64,000 nt of DNA. Source: Malus domestica (Eukaryota > Streptophyta > Magnoliopsida > Rosales > Rosaceae). The stretch is from NCBI RefSeq assembly GCF_042453785.1, contig NC_091671.1, positions 39,760,501 to 39,824,500 on the forward strand. The letters are read 5' to 3'. Of the stretch, positions 1 through 10,621 are shown in pieces. Under the pieces are notes generated by a model, which had not been told where the DNA came from, did not search any database, and was given only the letters and a program-made list of their open reading frames with translations. Position 1 is the first letter of the stretch; each line of letters opens with the position of its first letter. The position numbers and the translations under genes are program-made.

Positions 1-1111
1 GATGGACTTGTTTTGACCCTCAAATTCTTGAGTTGGCCTTATATTCTGGAGGAAACCAGAAAACCCTCCAGCTCAGTTCAAGAATAAGCCTGTGGAAAGT
101 TATTTCTTCAAAAGCAAAAGTATCTCATATCATTTCTTCTCCATTTGCTTCTCCTTATCCTTGTTGCTGTTTACGACACAAGGAGAAGGAGAACAATCAA
201 CCGGAAGCCGAAGTCGAACCTCCGATCCAGGTTGCTTGCTTGGAAGTCTGATTGCTTATCTTGTTTGTTACCTCTTTTGGCAAATCTCCTAGCTTGGCAA
301 CTTGGGGGACTCCTACTATAGGGTTTGTATCGCACTTGACCAAGCCCGAAACTACAAGTAAGTTTCAAGTGAAATTGATACATTACCTTGTGCATCTTCA
401 TCGGTTAAAGATACCACCCCTGGATAGAGGAAAAATACTTTCAGAGAAGATGCCACATCTACATATGAGACAGATAAGGCAAGTGAAAATGATACCACAT
501 TTCGGTACTTAGAAGTTTTGTGATTACTCAATTACTTGGATCTTGCAAGTCCCCAAGCGAGGAGCTTCCTTCACTCGGGAAATTAGGGGAGCACTGTTTG
601 TACCATACTTGATTAATCCTGAAACTATTGAACACCGATCAACGTTATACTGTCAAGGACCTATAAGAGTTTTCCTCAAACCAGGAGGCCAATCACAGCA
701 CGACACGTGTCGACATCAGAAGCCAATCATAGCGCGACACGTATCAACATCAGAAACCAATCACAACACGACACGTGTCAATGTCAGAATGAAACTAGAA
801 ACTCTCTTCTATAAATAAAGATCATTCTCTCACAATATTTCCGAATGTCATTTGTACTAAATCATTCATTAGTACTTATTAAAGGAGAGCTTGAACCTAT
901 GTACTTGTGTAAACCCTTCACAATTAATGAGAACTCCTCTACTCCGTGGACGTAGCCAATCTGGGTGAACCACGTACATCTTGTATTTGCCTCCCTGTCC
1001 CTATCCATTTACTTACTTATCCACACTAGTGACAGGAGCAATCTAGCGAAAATCACAAACTTAACACTTTTTGTTGTACCAAAGTCCTCACCGATTTTGT
1101 GCATCAACAAA
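1..1111 (+). mobile_element. LTR fragment, left-truncated by the window edge
   Basis: The segment looks like the 3' part of a long terminal repeat read on the plus strand. It has a TATA-like tataaataaag at 810-820, a GC-box-like and CACGTG-rich upstream part, a leader-like stretch after it, and ends gtgcatcaaca, the usual CA end of an LTR. No primer-binding site follows at 1112, so this may be a 3' LTR or a solo LTR whose left end lies outside the window. No coding domain is recognisable in it. The left boundary is unknown. Confidence 0.5.
689..790 (+). repeat. Three tandem 34-bp units with CCAAT and CACGTG motifs
   Basis: Three back-to-back 34-bp units (689-722, 723-756, 757-790) each begin ccaatca and carry cgacacgt(g/a)tc. 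The first and third contain a perfect G-box CACGTG. They lie about 20-120 bp upstream of the TATA-like box of the LTR, where enhancer repeats of plant retrotransposons commonly sit. That they act as enhancers is inference. Confidence 0.75.
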
Positions 1112-1424
1112 ACTTATGACGGGTTTTATGTGGAGAAAATTAAATTTTAAGGACTAAAGTCATATTTTCAGTAATAATAATTAGACAATCTTCGTTGATC
1201 TATTTCATTATCTTTAAATGGTTGTGATTTGAAATTTAAAGAAAGGGAAAAAAGAAAAAGGCAAAAGATAGAAATTAAATTAAAGAAGATCCAGGAAGCC
1301 AATCAATTAAATTTACTTTATACCGTAAAGATTTTCATATTAATTATAAGCATATTGCTACATCTATATATCGACAATTCACACACTAAATTGAGATGCA
1401 ACAACCACCCAAAAGATAGAAGCC
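1112..1424. other. Spacer upstream of a protease pseudogene
   Basis: AT-rich sequence without a recognisable gene. Its end, including agatagaagcc just before the ATG at 1425, resembles the leader of the second protease remnant (ataaatagaagcc at 4144-4156), so it probably holds the old promoter and 5' leader. Confidence 0.4.
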
Positions 1425-1726
1425 ATGGCCAAAGCAATAAGCATGTTCCTATTGATCAGTAGTACTACTCTTGTACTTGGAAATAAACCCAATGGCTTCA
1501 CCATGAGGCTGATCTACTGTGACTCGCCCGACTCACCCTTCTACCCGGGCAACCTTACCCATGCTCAAACCGTTGACCTACTTGTTCGTCGAACCAAAGC
1601 TCGAGCGTACTATGTACCTTTCTACCGTTCGTTCTTCCAAAAGTATCAGCCATGCCACCATAAGTCCCCAACAATTTCGCCCAAAAGCCGAGTTTGAGCT
1701 TCATGGTTTGCTTGGATCCTTCCTGG

Positions 1727-1955
1727 TGTTAAAGTGTCCCACATTGGTGGGGTGAAGAAAACCAAAGTGGTTTAAATATGTTTACCCCAGTCTAACTAAT
1801 ACCGAAGCCTTTTATGGTAAAATCCCACACCTGACGGATTGAGCTGGTGGTAAAGTTGGGGATACCACACCTGACGGATTTGGTAGGTGGTAAAGCTGGG
1901 GATAGTATTGGTGTCGTTAGAGTGGGGTGGGCCCGACAATCTAAAAATTCCTACA
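1727..1955. mobile_element. Small solo-LTR-like insertion (TRIM-sized), 5-bp TSD cctgg
   Basis: The 229-bp insert starts TGTTAAAG, ends CCTACA and is flanked by cctgg at 1722-1726 and 1956-1960. Removing it and one cctgg restores the protease reading between ttcctgg and ttgacgtagg, which the second remnant at about 4496-4511 confirms. It contains a duplicated block of about 40 bp beginning cacacctgacgg. Length and ends fit a solo LTR of a TRIM-class element; the family was not identified. Confidence 0.75.
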
Positions 1956-1960
1956 CCTGG

Positions 1961-2072
1961 TTGACGTAGGCATTGGCAACATCGCAACTAGGACCCAAAA
2001 GGCATTGGCAACATCGCAACTAGGACCCAAAAGGTTGACGTAGGCATTGGCAACATCGCAACTAGGACCCCA
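1961..2072 (+). repeat. Short tandem duplications inside the protease pseudogene
   Basis: The segment cattggcaacatcgcaac plus taggaccc is present three times, spaced about 33 and 41 bp apart, partly with the preceding ttgacgtagg. It corresponds to the single VGIGN-TRTP coding stretch in the second remnant, so the copies are local duplications in dead coding sequence. Confidence 0.8.
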
Positions 2073-2621
2073 AAATACATACCATACTGTTTGGCGAAGC
2101 TGGTCAAGCTCCCCCTTCTACATTCTTGCGTTTCGGGGATGACATTCCTCGAAAACCAGGCATGTTCACAAGAAGTTTGGTGCGTTATCCGGGGGAAGGT
2201 TACTATTACGTAAACTTGATCGACCTAAGCCTTGACGACAAACGACTTCATATACCCCCAGATGTTTTCGCTCACAGGGCAGCAGGCACCACCGGAACCA
2301 TCATAGACTCAGGCGGTGACATATCGCTACTTAACAATGCTGCTTTCAACGCACTGAAAACAGCCTTAACAAACTACTTTCTTCAAAACGGTTATGACTA
2401 CCTTTGTTTTCAGTGATGGTTCGGGTCTTCAAGTTCCGGCTCACAATATGTTTCTACTAGACGGGGACGCCAGAACCAAATACTTTTGCCCGGCAATGCA
2501 CCGGAGCCCAGACCAAAGTTGTCTCATAGGAGCCTTCCAACAAAGAAATCATCGTATCATATACGACACCACAAACGGGAAGCTGCATTTTGGCACAGAA
2601 CTTTGTCATATATCTAAGTGA

Positions 2622-2851
2622 GTTGAGTGTATCATGCATGACACCATCATGTTAATCGTTTTTAGAATAATATGCATTTAATTATCACCAAAACAACAAT
2701 CAAGCAATATACCGTCAAACATAAGATCTCTCAATTACAAGCATCAAACGTAAGATCTCTCAATTACAAGCGTCAAACGTAAGATCTCTCAATTACAAGC
2801 GAACAGAATACCAGTAGACCAGAGTATATTAAATGACGTAGAAGATATCTC
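2622..2851. repeat. Spacer with three tandem 29-bp repeats at 2713-2799
   Basis: Three adjacent 29-bp units (2713-2741, 2742-2770, 2771-2799), each with gtaagatctctcaattacaag or a one-base variant. No gene is seen in the rest of this spacer between the protease pseudogene and the solo LTR. Confidence 0.8.
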
Positions 2852-3683
2852 TGTTGGAAATTTTGAGTAGAAATTTCTTATGTGGGGTTTGTCCCACATT
2901 GACCATTCCCACAAGGTCTCCACGCTTTATAAGGCCTTATCTCTTATAGAAAGTGATTGGAAGATAGGCCTTGGAGAAGACATTTGGGGTCACCCTTGGG
3001 GTTGGGTTTTGGGGTGTATTAATTAATTGGTAATTAATATATAATTAATTATAAATAATATATAATTAATTATCAAAAGATGGGCCTTGGGGCTCTTGGG
3101 CTCGGGCTCGGGCTCTAATAATTAAATTATTTAATTAATTATTTTTCGGATTTAATTAATTATTTTTAATTAAATTTGAATTAAATTAATTAATTATTTT
3201 TTATGAAAAGACTCATCCTTTCAGATGAAGTCTGAGAGTTCTTTCTGAACACAGAGGCACCCCTCTGAAGATATGTCTCCCAACAGTCACACCCCATTCT
3301 CATACCTGTTGCAAACAGGCATCCATCAGCTATATATACATCCATCTGCATGGCATTTAAGATACAGAAAATAATAAACTTCATCTTCTACATTCCTAAA
3401 CATTCTTACTGAGAGAACCACACTAAATTCGCCAGAAGTTAAATTTTCCGGTGCTGGAATTTTAACTTGATTGTTGAATCCTGGTGAAGCAGACGTCTGT
3501 AGAATTACAAGCACAGAGTAGGGACGAAATTTCTGTTTCAAGGACATTGCGGTACGCAAGCCTCGATCTTCAAGTTGTCTGTTTTTATAATTCGTATTCT
3601 AGTTTATATTCTGTTAATTCCTATAGCATTTATTATTTATTAGCATATATAAATTATCACAGATTGTTGACATATATCCAACA
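2852..3683. mobile_element. Solo LTR, 832 bp, TSD atctc
   Basis: The segment starts TGTTGG and ends CCAACA, a 6-bp inverted terminal pair typical of LTRs, and is flanked by the 5-bp duplication atctc (2847-2851 and 3684-3688). There is no internal region and no second LTR, so it is a solo LTR left by recombination between the two LTRs of a former element. It contains long AT-rich runs and no coding domain. Superfamily is not determinable from the LTR alone. Confidence 0.85.
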
Positions 3684-3688
3684 ATCTC

Positions 3689-4176
3689 TTGAATTAGAAC
3701 TGTTCCTACGATGTCTTAAAAGTTTTAGTTAATAACTTAGTATGAGATATTATACTTTCTTTGAAAAAGAAAATTGACCCTTTGATTCTGTTTTAATACA
3801 GCTAAATGCTTGTGAATTTGGACGTTAAAGAAAGGGAGAAAAGAAGGGGAAAAACATTTTGCTAGATAATTAATTAAATTGACTTTTAACCTTTAAAGAT
3901 TTTCTTTAGGCATTTTGCTAGATGTATAACTCTGTTTGTGTAAGTTTATCTTACGTTGTTGGTATCAAGTTCGAATAAAAGAGGAGGAGGAAGGTGCCCA
4001 AGACCATATAAGCACATAGCAAACTTTATCCCTCACTGATGTGGGACAATCTCAACAGGTGTTAGGTGGTTGGCATACGGACTCCATTTTCACGTCAATC
4101 CTTACGATTTTGCTAGATGAATTAATCAATCAAACAACCCCATAAATAGAAGCCGACTGATCCGATAATAAGTGGC
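3689..4176. other. Upstream region of protease copy 2, with a possible 182-bp insert
   Basis: The 13-bp word attttgctagatg occurs at 3912-3924 and 4107-4119, and shortened at 3857, so 3925-4106 may be an insert with a target-site duplication. The insert contains gttcgaataa, which could be a Pol III B-box relic, but no A-box or poly-A tail is clear. A TATA-like ataaatag at 4144-4151 precedes the protease start at 4177. No other gene is seen. Confidence 0.35.
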
Positions 4177-4543
4177 ATGGCCAAACCAATAAGCCTTCTC
4201 TACATTTTACGTGCAATCTTGTTTTTTGAGAACGACTACTCTACTCTTGTACTTGGGAATAAAACCAAAGGCTTTACCGTGAGGCTGATCCACCGTGACT
4301 CCGCTGACCCGCCCGTCTACCCCGGCAACCTCACCCATGCTCAAACCATCAAACTACTCGTTCATCAAACCAAAGCTCGCGTTACTTTGTACAATTGGTT
4401 CTTCCAAAAGACGACATATCAGCAATAGTACCGTGAATCCAAAACTTTTTCGCCTGAAGACCGAATTTCAGATTCATGGTGTGATGATGGGCACGTTCCT
4501 TATTGATGTAGGCATAGGCAACTTCCCTACTAGAACCCCATAA
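4177..4543 (+). pseudogene. CDR1-like aspartic protease pseudogene, copy 2 (N-terminus only)
   Basis: The start MAKPISLLYILRAILFF and the prosegment motif GFTVRLIHRDSADPPVYP match the CDR1-like protease family and the first remnant at 1425. A frameshift near 4400-4430 moves the reading to another frame, and it ends at a stop after VGIGNFPTRTP, just before the expected catalytic DTGS region. Neither catalytic Asp motif is found downstream. It is a tandem-duplicate remnant, probably derived from the same locus as copy 1. Confidence 0.85.
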
Positions 4544-4960
4544 TTCATCTCAGCAGAACATCACATGGATCTCCTTATCTAGCTAACGTGGGACATTCCA
4601 GCACCAGACACCCACCACTGCGTCTTATTGTCCTCACTTATCTTTACTTAGGTTTGCAAGTTGTGTTTATCAATGGTGACGCTTCAACTTTGGATTTAAT
4701 GTCATTTTGGTATTTATTCTTCTACTTTTTCAAAACCAACATATCCATAAATTTCAAAGCAAATGCGCAAGATTAGGCGCACTGTCCCGACCCACTAGCA
4801 TAACCAACGTCTTTGAAGTTACATAACTTGAACATGAGATGCTTTGCACATTTTCGATCACTGCAAAAGGAGGAGCCTAATACAAGTACAAGATGTTACA
4901 TTTTGCAGAAACTAGCAAACAAAGGATAGAAACTACAACATCAAAACCTAAACATAAGAT
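4544..4960. other. Spacer, no gene recognised
   Basis: AT-rich sequence between the second protease remnant and the retroposon. I see no coding domain, RNA gene or clear repeat in it. Confidence 0.4.
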
Positions 4961-4978
4961 TAATAATAAACAATCCTT

Positions 4979-5804
4979 TTTGTTTTTTGGACAAGCTAAG
5001 TTACTTTTCCATTAAACAAAAAGACTAATACAATGAAAAGAGAGCCCAAAAGGCATCCCACAACCTAAATACAAGCCTATCAAGAAAAAATAAATACAAC
5101 ACAAAGCCCAAAAGGCATAATTGAAAAACAACAGAAACCCTAAAATTAAAGAGGAAACCAACAGTCACCATCGAATCTGACGTGCCACCATCGAAAGGCC
5201 ACCACCACAAAAAAAGGAAAAAAACAGAGCAACATGATCAACGGAAAATGGGGGTGAGCGAGCCACCAATGCAGTGAACGCTCCCATAATCCTACCGAAT
5301 AGTGCAAAAAACACTTTAACAACCATCCAAAACCCAAGCACGTCACCAAGGAGAAGCACCAGGGGTCTGGAGCAGTGGTTGGTAGTTGTGGACACTCAAT
5401 GGAAGGAAGCATCGGAGCAAGAGAGGTGTCTAAAGGTTCCGATATGAAACAAGCTCAGGAAATTGCGACAAAACTGAAGAAAATTGAGACAAAGCTCAAA
5501 GAAAGCCAAAAGGAAAACAGAAATAAAGCATCGTAGGAGAAAACCAGAGGAGGGAAAGCTTGACAGGGGAAGGGGGGGGACTTGAGGGTGTGGGTAACGG
5601 GTTGGGTTGCGGCAAGAGGGAAAAGGGCGGAGGGGGGAGGAGGAGGACTGAGGGCGTGGGTAACGGGCTAAAGAGGAGAAAAAAAAGAGGTAGCAGCAAG
5701 AGAAAGCCGGCTGACTCCAACCAAAGGAAGGAGTCGGCGGCGAAGGATGGGATTTTGAGGGATTTCCTACGAGAGAGAAAAGCTGGAGCGGCTAGGGTTG
5801 ACCA
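4979..5804 (-). mobile_element. LINE-type non-autonomous retroposon, 826 bp, 18-bp TSD
   Basis: The segment is flanked by an exact 18-bp direct repeat, taataataaacaatcctt, at 4961-4978 and 5805-5822. Its minus-strand 3' end is an A-rich tail (plus-strand ttttgttttttgg at 4979) and its 5' part is GC-rich with a CCGCCGACTCC-type motif near 5730-5740. A long variable TSD plus an A-rich tail is the signature of target-primed reverse transcription by LINE machinery. A proline-rich open frame exists on the minus strand but shows no reverse transcriptase or endonuclease motif. It resembles the retroposon at 34362-35543 in layout and 5' motif. Confidence 0.75.
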
Positions 5805-5822
5805 TAATAATAAACAATCCTT

Positions 5823-6040
5823 AATCACTATAATAGCATCTTAATTTTCTTAGGACTGCATAACAGTTGTTTTGTCGACTCTTGCAAAATGTTTTTCTAA
5901 TCCGAGCCAATCTCAGTACAAACTTTTTTCATCTATTCCTCATCTGATTTGAATGTCAAAGCTGTTTGAAGACGAAGGCAATGCGTGAGTAGGAGGAAAG
6001 AGAAGTCTTAGTCTAAATGTCACATTTTCTTGCCATTCTT
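5823..6040. promoter_or_regulatory. Probable 3' flank of COL13
   Basis: This stretch lies just beyond the COL13 stop codon (6041-6043, minus strand) and should contain its 3' UTR and polyadenylation region. No other feature is visible in it. Confidence 0.4.
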
Positions 6041-8339
6041 TCAGCGGTCCATCTTCGCGAAACGTCCTTTAATTCTCGTCCTACTTTCTGCTCGAACCTT
6101 CCGCGATTCATATCTGATGTGCTTCTCATACCTGGTTTTTGTTTCCAAGCAACATAAATGTCAATTACCAAGGTTCAAAGATGGTGGTCAGAAATGGAGG
6201 TGCATAAATAATTGAGTTAAGGTTATAGTTGCACCACAACCACCACCAGATGGAAATAATGTATAGACAAGCCAACCATTGATGAAAGAACCTCATAACT
6301 TCCCCCAATTCTGAACTTTTCCATCAATCAATCAAAACGTCGGATGATCCCCCACAAAAGGTTCAACAAGTCTTCCAATACAAAAAGAAAAGCCCTCCAT
6401 TACTAAATATAAATTTTGGAATTTCAAGTACAACGTGATATTTGTGAGTTGCCCAAACATCGTGTTGGTTCTAAATTCTTCTTCTTTCTGATACAACGAT
6501 ATTCTACTGGAGTGGGGGACCGTAGTGTTGGTGGCTGTTGGAACTTTTAGTTGTCAATATGAAGTGAGCACAAAACTTTACAAAATGCTTTAACCAACTC
6601 TAGAATCTAACTGGATAAACACTTTGAGTTTCAACGATATTCTACTCTAAAGGAGAGAAATACTACTAGATTGTCGTGTTAGTACCTATTAGTTCCAAAC
6701 TTTTAGTTGTAAATATGAAGTGAGCACAAAAAAGATGTAAAATCTAAATCTTTCTTTACTGCAATCAAACATATCCCAAAACTTGACGAACAACTCCAGA
6801 ATGTAACCGAGTGAAGTATATATTTCAGAATCTCGTTGGTTAAAAACAATTTTCGCAATCGTCTAAAGGCAATTTCTAACCAAGAAGAGATGCTTGCGGG
6901 AATAGGGGATGATGTACCTCCTTGTTTTCTTCTTCTCCTTGTACCGCGAGAGAGCGGTCTCTCTGTTTTGACAATGTGGAACAACTTTTGGAAAAGCTGA
7001 AGAGGCTCCAGAGTTCATTTCCCCTCCATAACCCTCATTAAAACGACTTCCACTGCCATCATTGTACGAATGTTTGTCAGGAACTACACCGCAGTCCTGA
7101 AGGTAGCTCCTTAGCAATGTTTTCGGGCACGAATCATGATTTTCTGCCTTGCCGCAATCATTACACTGCGATTCACGGGCCTGCAGGATAGGAATACAAT
7201 TAACTATTTTTCAACTGCAAACTAAAAGTACAACAGAATATAATAGGCTCACACCCCATAAGCAGGAAACGCAGTTGGCTCTGCATCATGTTCAAAACCT
7301 GTGAAGAAACGTCCTGGTTGCGCATTTTGTTCGGACGCGAGGGATTGGAATCCCTTAGGGGATTTAACGTCCACATCTTCACTAAACAAGTTGGGTTCCG
7401 ACTTGACAAGCACACGAAGCTGATGAAGTATCTCTTCCTTGTGCTGACCGCACGCAGCATTGCGATTCTGATTCAACAACAATATCCTGAACCATGTCAA
7501 AATTGCAGTAACGGATATATGGTTTCAATAGTCATACACCAACAAGAAATCCTAGTTCTAAAGGTATAGAAGAATTAATAAAAATTGTTAAAAATACGCA
7601 GATGTGGATTAGGCCAGTTGGTTTAAGTAGTGTGCCGAATTGAATCCCTTTTTTCTTAGAATAGAGTAGCTTAGAATATCGTCTTCTCGAAAAGAAAAAC
7701 AAAGGAAAAGGAGGTTAAAATACAGACCTTAGGCAGAGGAGGAACTCCCATGGCCTGAAATTTGTAAGCCGGATTGTTAACAATCAAATCATCAAGACTA
7801 ACAACAGAGGGAGTATCCCAAACTGGAAAGTCCGAAAACCCTTCTTCCAAATCCGAAAACCCATCAACCCCACATCCCCAAAACCCACTACCTCCGCCAC
7901 CGCCTCCGCCGCCGCCGCCGCCAACACCCTCATCACTCAAAAGCAGAGCTTTTTTATCCATATTCTCAAACCCAACAACAGCAAGCAGCTCACTCAAACA
8001 AGGACACCCAGAAAAGCCCTCCAGCGGCCTCCTATCGTGCACCGCCGTCGCAGCCGACGACGACGTATGATTATGGCTTTCCCAGTCACAGTTCTGGCAC
8101 AGAACCGAGCCCTCCGTCGTGCAAAAAATGGAGGCAGGGGATTTATCACATACGTCGCAGAGCAGCGAGCGAGTGTGCTTTGTGAAAAGCTGATTGGCCG
8201 AGTGGACCTCGCGGTCGCAGGAGAAGCAGAGCTTGGCTGAGTCGGCTCTGCAGTACAGCAGCGCCATTGAAGTTCCACAGTAATCACAGACGCGCTTCTG
8301 GGTCGCTTCAGATTCTTCATTTCTCGTCCCTCCATTCAT
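6041..8339 (-). CDS. COL13: CONSTANS-like protein, COL13 type (two B-boxes plus CCT)
   Basis: Four coding exons read on the minus strand: 8339-7728, 7467-7255, 7180-6918 and 6131-6041, all with GT-AG introns, giving 392 residues. Residues 16-105 hold two B-box zinc fingers (CDYC...CFSC and CDVC...CQNC spacing), then a poly-Gly run near 145-155 from a CCG/CCA tract, then the conserved VPPLPK at the exon 1 end continuing with [13 protein letters not shown] in exon 2. The CCT domain is split across intron 3: [13 protein letters not shown] ends exon 3 and [16 protein letters not shown] opens exon 4, followed by a short end KMDR. B-boxes mediate protein contacts, while CCT binds DNA and NF-Y subunits in the nucleus. 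The close match of the CCT end and the PPLPK-N junction points to the COL13/BBX11 subgroup. The family is near certain; the exact orthologue is inferred. Confidence 0.93.
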
Positions 8340-8644
8340 TGCTCCCTCTGTAAATTATTCTGGCTTCTCGGTTTTCAGATTTCTGTATAAATCTCTCTGT
8401 TTTTTGTGTTCTTCCCTTTTATATGAATTTTCTTCTTGTTATTTTCTCTAAATTTTGAGAAGTTATCGTTACTTGGTGAAGAAGAAGGAATATTAAATAA
8501 GGTTGTTGATTTGTGGCTGCTTAAGTGAAATTTCAACTTTGGTTAGCACTTACCAGTTGCAGTAATTATGACTGGTTTTTTCTCAGAAAAAAAGTTGGAT
8601 TTGAAAGTTGCTAGTTGGAGATATTTTTTGGAGATATGTTTTTT
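8340..8644 (-). promoter_or_regulatory. COL13 5' UTR and promoter region
   Basis: Upstream flank of COL13 on the minus strand. It has pyrimidine-rich, leader-like stretches close to the ATG, but no TATA box I would place with confidence. Further upstream the sequence is made of MITEs, so the native promoter may be short. Confidence 0.4.
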
Positions 8645-8793
8645 TGGAAACTAATGAAAAGGGTTTGCTTTGAGTTTTAATGATAAGGACAAAATAAAGG
8701 GTCAAGTGAATAGTATCAGGATTGACTTTTTAGTGTAAAAATGTGGTTTTTCGTTAAAGTGAACAGTACTAGATGCTTTTCGTTAAAATTCCC
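8645..8793 (+). mobile_element. MITE family B, copy 1
   Basis: About 150 bp running from ggaaactaatgaaaa to gcttttcgttaaaattccc. The same arrangement (ttttaatgataaggac, gactttttagtgtaaaaat, tttttcgttaaagtgaacag) recurs at 8849-9016, 25643-25795 and, inverted, 38654-38807. The third copy has a perfect 9-bp target duplication, so the family is probably a Mutator-like MITE. Confidence 0.75.
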
Positions 8794-8848
8794 ATGTTTT
8801 TTTAGTGTGCCGGAGGATATGGAGTATCATAATATAATTGTTTTAAAA

Positions 8849-9016
8849 AAAACTAATGAAAATAGTTTGAAAACCTTGAGTTTTAACGGTAATGACAAAA
8901 TAAAGGTAAAGACAAAATAAAGGGTCAAATGAATAGTACTAGGATTGACTTTTTAGTGTAAAAATATGATTTTTCGTTGAACTGAACAGTACGTGAAGCT
9001 TTTCGTTAAAATTCTT
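8849..9016 (+). mobile_element. MITE family B, copy 2
   Basis: Same family and orientation as the copy about 200 bp to its left, but longer because aaagacaaaataaagg is partly duplicated. It is more diverged than the other copies. Confidence 0.7.
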
Positions 9017-9152
9017 AGTTTTAAATTCTTTTTCTTCAAGTTTGCAGCCGATAGTATTATTAGGTTTATGTATTAAGCCGTGTTTATAATACACTAAAAA
9101 AATATGCTGACAGTTTGATACTACGATGCAGGTAAAAGGTAAACTTTTGGGG

Positions 9153-9371
9153 ATGAGGATCCCCTCCAGATTATTTTTATAGAGATTCTAAAGATACTCA
9201 CATTTTATAGTTCATCGTATATCGTGCGATTAATTTTTTTTAGTTGCTATTTATTTTTAATTTTAAATAGTAAACTTTAAATGATTTATGACAATATAAT
9301 ATAGGATAAATAATTAAGATGTGAGAATAATTAGGATCACCATAATTTGGATCCGGATGGAATCCAAATCC
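9153..9371. mobile_element. Possible MITE flanked by an 11-bp direct repeat
   Basis: The 11-bp word aacttttgggg occurs at 9142-9152 and 9372-9382. The enclosed 219 bp has imperfect inverted ends: ggatcccctccagatt on the left against ggatttggattccatccgg read from the right. A long duplication with degenerate inverted ends would fit a Mutator-like MITE. The ends are weak, so this is tentative. Confidence 0.45.
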
Positions 9372-9382
9372 AACTTTTGGGG

Positions 9383-10170
9383 GTGACGTCTCTCTTATTC
9401 ATGTGGACTGTGATTGAGTCACTGTCCCATCGACGGTCTATAGTTTTGAAAAAGTTCAAAAAGAACAAATAAAAAATTGAACTAAAATCATAAAATAGTG
9501 AGTACATATCTCTCTCTCGTTTGAGTTGTAGTCCCTGTAGATAAAAAAATTTGGATGATTTGAAATATTCGGTATTTGGATGTTTTAACTGTTAAATTTT
9601 AATTTTTTTACTTTTCACTTTCATTTTTGTAGTTTGTTTTATTGTATATTTCTTCTTGTAGTTTCGTTTTCAGTTCAATTTGTCAACTAAAGTTCATTTT
9701 TCTTTCAATATTTGCACATTTCCCCATTTGAACACTCATATTGAAAGAAATTTTGGTTTATTTGACGAAATAGAATGACGGTATTAACAAAATGAAGCTA
9801 CAAAAATAAAAATGCAATAGAGCAAACCATAAGGGCAAAAATGAACATATGTATTAAAAATATATATTATAATGTTAATGAGTTAAGAATTGTTTCACAT
9901 GTCAAACAATTTTCGTCATCACTTGAAAAGTTGCATAAGTGTTCTATCTGACTTCTCAATTTAAAAAAAAAAAAGAAATAAAGACGAAGAGGTTAAATAG
10001 TCAATAGAATTCTATCATAAAAAAGGTTATAAAATTCTTTTGAACTCTACAAAAGTTTAGCATAAACTCTAAAAAATCTGCAAAGTCTATCATTAAAAAG
10101 TTCGTGAATTTTATAGAGTTTCCATAAGTCAATAGAAATCTACAAAATTCTACTGCATTAAAAAAAGTTA
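9383..10170. other. AT-rich spacer, no gene recognised
   Basis: No open frame with a recognisable domain, no RNA gene. Several short words such as aattctacaaaa recur around 10010-10160 without forming a clean tandem repeat. Confidence 0.4.
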
Positions 10171-10317
10171 ATGCTAGAGAGACTAAATTTGCAAACTAAA
10201 AAATGTGTCACTAATAGGAATGAGCACGTTTATTAACGTTTAAGTAATAAACCAATTATCAACTTCCATGTCCTTTAGTTTTCAAAATTTAGTCTATAAA
10301 TTTAATCTCTCTAGCAT
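10171..10317. mobile_element. MITE family C, copy 1 (TA flanks)
   Basis: Starts ATGCTAGAGAGA and ends TCTCTCTAGCAT, an almost perfect terminal inverted pair, between TA dinucleotides (10169-10170, 10318-10319). The centre contains gagcacgttt and aagtaataaaccaattatcaac, shared with the copy at 63385-63533. Size and TA flanks suit a Tc1/mariner-like (Stowaway-type) MITE. Confidence 0.75.
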
Positions 10318-10465
10318 TACTCAATAAAAATACTCTACAAAACTCTATATGAATTTGAATACAAAACACCCCGTAGGTGATGTAATGAATGATATCATGA
10401 ATCAAAAGATATGATATCAATATTTGAATAACAAACATTATACTCTATATACATAATTTCTCGAT

Positions 10466-10613
10466 AGTGATGTGCTATTCACACACCTCATTTTATTTCT
10501 CACACACCCTTGATAATTTTTGTCCGTTGATCTTCTTCAATTCATCCGATGTGACAGCTGAAAATTAAAAAGGTTTGTGAGAAGTAAAATGGGGTGTGTG
10601 GATATCACATCTC
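10466..10613. mobile_element. hAT-like MITE family A, copy 1
   Basis: Inverted ends (gtgatgtgctattcacacac against gtgtgtggatatcacat) enclose 148 bp with the family core tgtccgttgatcttcttcaa. Flanks ttctcgat (10458-10465) and ttctcaat (10614-10621) are an 8-bp duplication with one mismatch. Other copies are at 21903, 26453 and 60871. Confidence 0.85.
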
Positions 10614-10621
10614 TTCTCAAT

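Larger units (their letters stand above)
1425..2621 (+). pseudogene. CDR1-like aspartic protease pseudogene, copy 1
   Basis: This is a broken pepsin-family (A1) protease of the plant CDR1/nepenthesin group. The N-terminus shows a signal-peptide-like start (MAKAISMFLLISSTTLVLG) and the prosegment motif GFTMRLIYCDSPDSPFYP. The reading then breaks and is interrupted by a 229-bp LTR-like insertion at 1727-1955 and short duplications at 1961-2072. The middle, including the first catalytic DTGS region, is missing. From about 2126 the C-terminal half resumes, with the second catalytic motif IIDSGGD and, after a frameshift near 2395-2410, the typical end GAFQQRNHRIIYDTTNG. Family members are secreted endopeptidases of about 430-450 residues. 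With one catalytic Asp region lost, no active enzyme can be made. A related remnant lies at 4177-4543. Confidence 0.85.

Noticed and set aside
5496-5828. 110-codon Pro/Leu-rich minus-strand frame
   Set aside because: Crosses the border of the retroposon into its target duplication and lacks any known domain.
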